Of a DNA stretch of 13,240 nucleotides, positions 1-8,100 are shown one piece after another; the stretch's first letter is position 1, and each line of letters begins with the position of its first letter. A model generated the notes under the pieces. That model worked only from the letters and a program-made list of their open reading frames with translations. It ran no database searches and was not told the origin of the DNA. This DNA comes from Zygnema cylindricum (lineage: Eukaryota > Streptophyta > Zygnematophyceae > Zygnematales > Zygnemataceae), in the NCBI GenBank assembly GCA_037447655.1, contig JBBHKE010001994.1, positions 70,425 through 83,664 on the forward strand, written 5' to 3'. Position numbers and translations under genes: made by a program.

Positions 1-193
1 TCCCTCTCTCGTTACGCTCCCTCATGTAGCTCTACCAACTGAGCTACCCGGCCGATGTGTACGCAAGCGCCAAATACCGAATTTATACGGCGATGAGCGG
101 CGCACTGGCGAACCAGCTTACAGCGCGATACACACGTGTGGAGTCCAAAGTGGCCAATTCTCCAACACTCTCTTCCACTCCCTCTCCCCCCAC
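1..193 (-). other. Intron 8, partial
   Basis: This is non-coding DNA after the exon 8 donor (GTGGGG). No continuation of the motor reading frame is visible on the minus strand. It holds one CACGTG at 133-138 and a tRNA-like sequence at 29-53. Confidence 0.8.
29..53 (-). repeat. tRNA-like 5' half (possible SINE head or tRNA relic), cut by window edge
   Basis: The minus strand reads GGCCGGG, TA, GCTC-AGTTGGTA-GAGC: a convincing acceptor 5' strand and D arm with the internal A-box (TAGCTCAGTTGG). The next bases do not form an anticodon stem (ACATG would have to pair with GTAAC), and a purine-rich run follows to the window edge. It is therefore more likely the head of a tRNA-derived SINE or a relic than a working tRNA gene. 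The B-box side would lie outside the window. Confidence 0.5.
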
Positions 194-355
194 CTGCTCC
201 TCCTGAGTGAAGCCGAGCATGTCCATGGCCCTCTTTGTGTTCTCGTACTCCCTCGCATTGCTCTCTCCCTCCAATTCGAAACAAGTACTTTGGTTCAAAT
301 AATGGAAAAAATGGGCTCTTTTCGACGTCCCGGGAAGCTTGTACAATTCCACTTC
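194..355 (-). CDS. Exon 8: myosin motor, YKLPG...FHYLNQS...RAMDMLGF
   Basis: This exon is 162 nt, phase 0 at both ends, residues 272-325. The acceptor is ATTCTTCGTAG|GAAGTG and the donor GAGCAG|GTGGGG. It encodes [40 protein letters not shown] and [21 protein letters not shown], the EL(D/E)G turn and the (R/K)RAMDxxGF block match class XI. The PGTSKRAHF insert before HYLNQS is about two or three residues longer than the usual YKLGDPRTFHYLNQS form. The next expected exon (AIFRVVAAILHLGN block) is not in 1-193, so intron 8 runs off the edge. Confidence 0.93.
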
Positions 356-3300
356 CTACGAAGAATAGGGAGAGAGAGAGAGAGAGGGAGAGGGGAAGAG
401 GAGGGGGGGAGAGAGGGAGAAAGAGAAAGAAAAAGAAAGAAAGAAAAAGAAAAAGAGAGAGAAAGAGAGGAAGAAAGAGAGAGTTGACGAGAAAATCACG
501 GGAAAACACCGAGAAGAAACAAAGAAAAAACAAGATAAAAAACCGGAAAAAAACAGGAAAAAACGAGGGGAAAAAGCGGAGAAATCGAGGAAAAAAAGAG
601 AAAGTCCGAGAAAAAACAAGATAAAAAAAAATAGGCAAGGGGGAGAACTGTGACTGCAACTTGAAATACCAAAAAAAAAAAAATCCACGCTAATTTCAGT
701 GGGAAATGTGGCAGAATGTCACAACAGAAAATCCCCTTTAAAAAAAAGAAACAAAATTAAATGAAATTAAAAAAAGGAAAAAAAAAGTTGTTATCCGTCC
801 CGATTCCGATGCGTGTGTGACTGAATGTCACCTCCGAGGAACCCATTAAAAGATGAATGGAAAAGGACCAAAAAAAAAAGAGGGGGAAAAAAAAAGGAAA
901 GGGAATCTATGAAAAAGAAAAAAAAAGAGAATTTCTTTTCTTTTAAAAAAAAGAAGGATGATTTCTTTTTTTTTCCTCAAAGGAGAGGAATCCACACTGA
1001 TTTTTGTATGTTCTCAGCAACAAAATCAGAAAAAACAAAGTTAAAAAATGAGGTAAACCAACAAATTTAACAAAATACAGAAAAGTAAAGCCACCAACTG
1101 TCACCATAAAAAAAAAATGGGTTCAATTTTCATCCACACTATATATAGTGCATCGCCTCAACAGAACCAGTGACTCCACCACTTCACCCTCCAAAAAAAT
1201 ACCAATATATATATATATATATATACAAAATAAGGGAAAACAAAATAGAAAAAACAGGCACAAACTAGAAAAGACAGGCTTTAAAATCCACAACGATTCC
1301 AGCTTCTGCATGAACAAAAAATAAATAAATCAATAAACACAAAAAAAAGATAAGATAAGAAAATAGAAAAAAAAAAACAGGCGATTATCCACACTGATAT
1401 CCAAACTAATCCAGTTTCCCACTTCTGCAGAAAAAAAAAAAAAAAACACAAAAGACAAGGGAAAAGGAAGAGGAAAAGAAAAAAGCAGCCGTTTATCCAC
1501 ACTAATTCCGGTCCCTTACCTGAAAGCCCTCCCACAAATCTATTAAAAACACACGCAAAAAAAAGCAAAAAACGAAGAATCGTCCACACTAATTCTGGTG
1601 TCTCACCTCCGCGGAAGCCCCCTCACATAACTGATAAAAGCAGTGATAATTTCTTTCCGGATTCGAAATCTGTACCACTCTCGACCTCTCCAAAAGGTAC
1701 GATTTAATGGCGGCTCCGGAAACTCGTCCCTTCTTGTCGAATTGGATTTCTATATATTTTCCAAACCGGCTGCGAAAAAGAGAGAGCGTGAAAGAGAGGG
1801 AGGGAGGGAGGGAGGGAGAGAAGCCGAGTGGAAAGGAACAAATGCAGAAAAAAAAAGAGACAGAGGAAGAAAGTCAGGGAAGAACATGTGGAGGCTTCGA
1901 AACATGTTTTTCTTGTTTATTTGAGAGTTTCTCTTTCCTTAGAATTATCACCTGAGTTGAAAGTATAAATAAAAGAAAAGGAAAGATATCCAACAGAATT
2001 GTATAAAATAAAATAAGTGGAAAATATAAACCTGGAGTTGTTGTTTCGAACAGTTTTTGCGTTTCCAAAAGCTTCGAGAATTGGATTAGACTGCAAAAAG
2101 TTGAGAGAAAAACAAAAACCAAAACCAAAAAGTTAAAAACTTGAAAATGCGAAAGGAAAACAATTTTTCTGGGAATATATTTTCAATTCAATGACACGAC
2201 AAGAAATCGAAACCGTTTGATGAAACTTAACAACTGAAATTATGTTATTCGTATCCAATCACCTCACATAGATATGTTTTGACTCAGAAAAATTGTCTTT
2301 TACATTGACTTGAAAAGGTTTACATTGAAATATCCTTCATTAAATGACAAAAAAGTACATGATGGACAACCCAAAAAGATGTAAACTTTCAGTTTGCAAA
2401 AATTCTATATGGTTGCTGAGAAATTCAAAAAGAAAAAAAAAACCGGTAACTCTTTGCAGTTAAAAACAAGCGTTAACCACCTTGAACCTTTATTAGCTTT
2501 TTGTCTGTCTCCAACTTTTTTTAGTCTCCAACTTTTTTAGTCTCATCTCTTAAATTTTCGGTTGGACATAAACGATTCTTTTGGGCCAAAATAGGTTCCC
2601 AAAATTTATGTTGGAGGAATCTTATTCGAAGAAATTTGAACCAACAAAAAGAAAATAGGACGTCTTTTTCATATTGAAAAAAGCAGATGCCAGTCAAAAG
2701 ATTGGAAATAGAACATGGGTGTCCTATCTTTCTAAAGATAAGCCTTAAAATATGGTTTCTTTTCTATGGTTCTCCATATAGAAAGATAGGAATCATCAAA
2801 GGAAAATGGTCATATTCAGCAGGCGAGAAAAAAATTGTATATTCTTTCGCAATCTTTTGGGACCTGGGATACATTGGTTTAAACCATGTCGTTTGACAAA
2901 AAAAATTGTCATACATAATTCTATTATGTATATGGTTACGTTCATTGTTAATTCAAAATTGTGAGATAATGGTAGTATGTTAGCCCTCCACCAGTGTTAA
3001 ATCGTTCCCAAATCTCCCTCAATATACTGCCTATTGCTATTAGTTTTAACATTTTTCGGGCACTCGAAGTACTTTCTCTTGTCATACAGTTTCCTGGTTT
3101 TCAATCATGACGTCACGATCGGAAGGTAAGTCTGTTACTTTCCGATTTCTTGCCTCGGAAGAAAAATCCAGCAGTGAAGCAAAACTCCTTTGACTGCCAG
3201 AAAAATGTTTAACACTAAAACTATACTCAGTATTATTATTCTGTACAAATATCCCGAATAGGGTACAAAACCTATGCAGGCATAACGGTTTCCATGTACT

Positions 3301-4324
3301 CGTTCCCGTTGGGACCCCATCCTTGTGCCAGGTCACCTCTACGTGACAATATCTGCTCGTAATACTTCACCATTTATGAATTAAAGCCACGAGTTAAGAT
3401 AATTGATTATTACAACACTTTGGCATAAATAAACACTTAGATTTCTTATAAGAAACTATAATGATTGTATTAATATAGAATATAAGAAATTTGGGTTGTT
3501 TTGGTACTGGCAAGGAACCAAAAATTCACTCGTAGCACAAACTAGGTTTGAGCTTTTTATGTATGTCGTTATTTTACAACCAGAGAGGTATTATATATGG
3601 GTCATACCTTCCAAAGATCATATTATCGCACGGTCAATGACTTTGTGAGAGAGAGGGAAGAGAAAAAAATAGAGAAAGAGAAAGAGAGGGAATGAGAAAA
3701 AGAGAGAGAGAGAAAGAGAGAGCGAGAGAGAGAGAGAGAGGAAGAGAAAAATAAAAAGAGAGAGAGAGAGAAGAGAAAGGAAATAAGAAAGAAAGAAGAA
3801 AGGAAGAAAGAAAGAAAGACAGAAAGAAAGAAGGAAAGAAAGAAACAAAGTGAGAGTGACACAGAGAGAGAGAGAAAGAAAGAGAAGCGCATTTACCTGG
3901 AGCACCTGCGACTCCACACTCCTGGCCTCTGGGTCGGTGGAGGTCCTTCCCCCCACCCCTGCCAGATACTCCATGACCAGCTTTGTCGTTTCTGTCTTGC
4001 CGGCGCCCGATTCGCCGGAAATCAGCACCGACTGGCTGCGCAAATCCTGTCGCATGGCGCTGGGAGGTAGAGGTAGGGAGAGGGAGGGAGCGGGAGGGAG
4101 AGAGCGAGGTGTGTTCATTCAATTTGGGGTGAATGATGGAAAGAGAGATACAGGGGTGTGTTTGGTGGGGAGAGAGGAGGGAGGGAGGGATCGCCAACCT
4201 CACCACATTTACCGTGGATAATAGGACTGACATAAGATATGATGGATTTACTGTGGATAGTAAACTTAAAATATGTTGTTAGCTCACCACATTTACTATG
4301 GACAGGACTGACATATGACAATAT

Positions 4325-4362
<38 letters not shown>

Positions 4363-4789
4363 ACCATGTCATAATTTGTGAAGATAGTCCATACCATAAA
4401 ACTAATAAAAAAAAACTGTTAAAATGATGCCCACCATACCATAACCTGTGTGGGCGACCGAGCGGAATAGAGAGTCTGGGAACAATACCCACCGTGATAC
4501 AGGGCAACCCACATCATTTTCAACAGACTCTAAGAAAAAGACCTCGACCGTAATTAGTGTGGATGGTCGATACCAGAAACTCTTGAAATGATAACCCACC
4601 GTAACCCATCTGGATGGTTAACCAAAAATAGAGAGGCTGGGAATGGGTTTTTTATGTTTCCTGTCACCATAATTAGTGTGGGTAGCCAATCCAGCAAACT
4701 CCAAAAAAGTTACCTCACACTGACTGACCTCAAGTACTGACATACCCCAAACATCATGAGAGAGAGGGAGAGAGAGAGAGAGAGAAAAA

Positions 4790-4827
<38 letters not shown>

Positions 4828-5073
4828 GATTACCGATAAGCTTGATCGGCTATGGCGAAAACATGAGGGGCAAGATCTCCCAATCGAGCTCCCTGGTACT
4901 GAGCCTTCATAACGGAATTGTAAAGACCGGGAACTCTCATAAAGGGGTTTACGGCAATTAAAATGCTCCCAGTATATGTCTGCCGAGGAGAGGAAGGAGG
5001 AGAGAAAGAGGTGCCAGGGTATTATTATGGAGGCATAAAGATCAGGAAATCCCAGTGAACGTCTCCGAGAAGA

Positions 5074-5107
<34 letters not shown>

Positions 5108-8100
5108 AGGAGAGTAAGAGAGTAAGAGAGTAAGATAAAAATCAGGAAAGAGAGAAATAGAAAGAAAAGGAAAGAGTGAGACCAGAGAGTGAGCAAAGAA
5201 AGACAATATACGGAGACAAATAAAAACAAAAACTAAATTTTCCCACAACAGTTTAACAGTAACTCTTCCTCCCTCAACCTCTTCCCCTCCCTTTCCCATC
5301 AGGCCCCACATCTCACATACACCTGATAAAGCATATAGAGCTCATACAGTCCGCCCCTATCACTCTCCCTTGTCTCCCTGTCCTCTCTCACTTCCCCTCT
5401 GCCACCTCCCTTAGCTCTCCTCAAATACATCCGGTTCAGCATGTATTTCCCATACAGTCAGTCCGTCCCCCTTCTTCTCCCTCAATGCTCTCCCTCTTCC
5501 TCTCCCTTTCCCTCTCACTCCCCCACTCCCCCTTCCTCTCCCTCTCCCTCTCCCTCTCCCTCTCCCTCTCCCTCTCCCTCTCCCACTACTTCTCATACAT
5601 ATATATGGTTGAGCATATATCTCTCATGCAGGTCGTGAGGCGCTCCCTCTCCCTCTCCCTCTCCCTCCCTCTCCCTACATATATATGGTTGAGCATATAT
5701 CTCACAGGCAGGTTGTGCAGCTCTCCCTCTCCCTCTCCTCTCGCTCCCTCTCCCTACATATATCTGGTTCAGCATATATCTCTCATGCAGATTGTGCAAC
5801 ATTTCCTCTCCCTCTCCCTCTCCCTCTCCCTCTCCCACTTCTTCTCCTACATATATCTGGTTGAGCATATATCTCTCATGCATGTTGTGAGGCAATCACT
5901 CTCCCACTCCCTCTCCTCTCTCTCCCGATTCCTCTCCCTCCCCTCGCCATCTCTCTAACTCCCTCTCCCTCTCCTTCTCCTTCTCCTTTTCCCTCTCCCT
6001 TCCCACCCTCTCTGCCTCTCCTTCTCCCTCTCGCTCTCCTCTCCCTTCCCCTCCCGGACTCCCCGTCCCTCCCCAGCTCCCTCTCCTTCCTCACCCTCTC
6101 CCCCTCTCCCTCTCCTCCCTCTCCTTCTCCCTTGTTACAATTCCGTAGAATTTTGCATGTCCCACACATGGGAAAACTAAGCCGGTCAGGACTCAAACCT
6201 GGGATCTTTTCCATTGTAGGAGCGAAGGCATACCATAAGCACATCAACATATACTAATTACATATACATATAACCATTAAGCCACCAACCCAATGATGGG
6301 TTTCGACGGGTCCGTACTCATATATTCTCATATATTTTGAGTCATTTCCAGTGTGGGCGAACCCACATTCTACCCCGATATTAAACAGCAATAATTTTCT
6401 TTTTGTGGAATCAAATCACAAAACATTTCCGGAATCGAATCACGACAAGTAGTATCGAATCACGGCAAGTGGTTTTCAGGATGTATTCATCTACTGTACA
6501 TAAGTTGTTGAACTTGAAGTCAACTAAGCTTCAAAGATGAATAACAGCTAACAACACATAAGTTCTACAATGTTGTCATTAGATAAATCACCTTTTTTGA
6601 CATTTCCTTCTAAAACTACTTCTCACAAAGGTTACAACGGAAGATCAATATGGTCATAACAAATGTAATATAAATAACTCATTTTTCCTTAGCTTTTCAA
6701 TGGAGCTTCATCAATTTCGAGCGAGTGGGATTCCTCATCATCAATCTGTTCCTCAACCTTAAATTTGTGATGGTCGACCTTAGCTCTTGTTTAAGTCAAC
6801 TGTGCATTGACGCTCGTTTCCTCCACTTTACTGTCAAAAACTGCATCATCTATCAGAGGTCAAGGCAAGAAACTTGAGCTATTTATTTTAAACTTGTTAT
6901 CACCATTTTGATGTTTTGTTGTAATCCCTGAGAAGCAGGTTCAAAAAGAAATGTCAAATAATGTGATTGATCTAATAATAACATTGTAAATCTTATGTGG
7001 TGCTAAAGGTTATTCATTGTCAAAGCTTGATTGACCTCAAGTTGACGGTATATGTACAATAGATGAATATATCCTGTAAACTAGTTGCCGTAATTCCAAA
7101 AATTCATACGTTTAACACAAAAATAAAAAAATATATTCAATCGGCACGAAGATGCCATTCACTATCGGGGTAGAATGTGGTCCGTCCACACTCAAAATAC
7201 AATCAAAATAAATGAATGCCGTCCCGCCACACTCAGTATCGGGCTGGTGCGCATTCCCAATTTAAGTGAGAGGTCCGAAGTTCGCCCTGGAGGCTCAATT
7301 TTCCCAAATGTGGGACATGTCGAATCTCGGATTCTACGGAATTCTAACTCGATATCAAAGCCAATGTATTGATGATTGAATGCATTGCGGATGTATTGAA
7401 CGGCAATCTCGTGCCGATTTAATCTCCCTCTCCCTCTCCCTCTCTCTCCCTCTCCTTACATAGATCTATCAGGGTTGTACATCACTCCCTCTCCCTCTCC
7501 CTCTCCCTCCCTCTCCCTACATTTATCTGGTTGATGTAAGTGCAGGTTGTGCAGCACTCCCTCTCCCTTCCCCTCTCCCTCTCCCTCTCCCTCTCCCTTC
7601 CCCTCTCCCTTCCTCTCCTTACATATATCTGGCTGAGCATATATCTCTCATGCAGGTTGTGCAGCACTCCCGGCTCATGCAAATACGCCAGGCGAGTCAT
7701 GTCATCCACGCCCTTCTTTATGTCCTCCTTCGCAAAACATTCCGAGGCATTTACCGTTACCTGCATTTTCATATTTTTCCCTCTGTTAATTTTGGTCTGG
7801 TTACAAATCGCTGAAAGAAACAATAAAAAATACCCGGAAAGTCAATGTCGTCCACTCCCTTCTTTACGTCCTCCTTTGAAAATCTTTCTTAAGAATAAAC
7901 CTTTACCTGCAATTTCATATTTTTCTCTCTGTTAATTTTGGTCTGGTTACAAAATCCCTAAAAGAAACACTAAAAACGACCCGGAAAGTCAATGTCGTCT
8001 ACTCCCTTCTTTATGTCCTCCTTCGCAAAACATTTCCGAAGAATTTACTGTCACCTGCAATTTCATATTGTCACCTGAAATTTCATATTTTCCCCTCTGT

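Larger units (their letters stand above)
356..1606 (-). other. Intron 7 with a degenerate unit array
   Basis: A GA tract (about 367-483) forms the minus-strand polypyrimidine tract before exon 8. Then come A-rich DNA (484-680) and about eight degenerate units, each marked by a version of ATCCACACTAATTC (near 683, 800, 991, 1131, 1287, 1387, 1495 and 1583). No extra coding exon is seen. Confidence 0.8.
2091..3896 (-). other. Intron 5 (1.8 kb), mostly unique AT-rich DNA
   Basis: Bases 2091-3640 are AT-rich with no recognisable coding unit. They include a short direct repeat (GTCTCCAACTTTTTT twice, about 2507-2540), a 13-bp inverted repeat (2722-2734 with 2779-2791), a 9-bp hairpin with a 3-nt loop (2911-2931) and a TGACGTCA palindrome (3108-3115). 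Short open frames at 2687-2896 (+) and 3082-3336 (-) match nothing I recognise. Bases 3645-3888 are a GA tract next to the exon 5 donor. Confidence 0.8.
4060..4833 (-). other. Intron 4 (774 bp)
   Basis: Beside the exon 5 acceptor is a purine-rich stretch (4060-4190). Next come two copies of a 35-bp sequence starting CTCACCACATTTAC (4199-4233 and 4283-4316), an ATG trinucleotide run, a degenerate tandem pair of about 130-160 bp (roughly 4440-4735), and a GA tract (4757-4827) next to the exon 4 donor. The two longer repeats each carry an ATTAGTGTGG motif (near 4553 and 4671). I see no exon in it. Confidence 0.75.
4980..7622 (-). other. Intron 3 (2.6 kb), built from exon-edge copies, CTCCCT repeats and a foldback element
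   Basis: From exon 3 towards exon 4 on the minus strand it contains two donor-edge copies (7516, 7454), a 1.2-kb inverted-repeat element (6133-7350), (GGGAGA)n tracts, six more donor-edge copies (5895 down to 5312), a GA tract (5074-5170) and one copy of the exon 4 acceptor edge (5044-5080). No additional exon is needed to keep the reading frame. Confidence 0.85.

Noticed and set aside
29-53. Functional tRNA gene
   Set aside because: The D arm is good but the following bases cannot form an anticodon stem, and the rest is beyond the edge.
12-688. Long Ser/Leu/Phe-rich and Arg/Glu/Lys-rich open frames on both strands
   Set aside because: They are translations of the GA/CT tract and overlap the well-supported exon 8; composition only, no family motifs.
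2687-2896. 69-codon plus-strand frame in intron 5
   Set aside because: Short, AT-rich, no recognised domain, overlaps an inverted repeat.
3108-3115. TGACGTCA as a promoter element
   Set aside because: Single palindromic octamer deep in intron 5 with no other promoter features.
3082-3336. 84-codon minus-strand frame in intron 5
   Set aside because: Has a normal-looking composition but no motif I recognise, and the exon 5-exon 6 join needs no extra exon. Could be a decayed transposon fragment.
4115-4507. Frame with poly-His on the minus strand
   Set aside because: The His run is the (ATG)n microsatellite; the frame overlaps the exon 5 acceptor side only by chance.
5312-5895. Regularly spaced repeats as a CRISPR array
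   Set aside because: Spacers are (CTCCCT)n of variable length, the repeats are copies of a myosin exon end, and the host is eukaryotic.
5411-6250. Open frames of 61-157 codons in the CTCCCT region
   Set aside because: Repeats of hexamers and exon-edge copies preserve frame by length; no independent coding signal.
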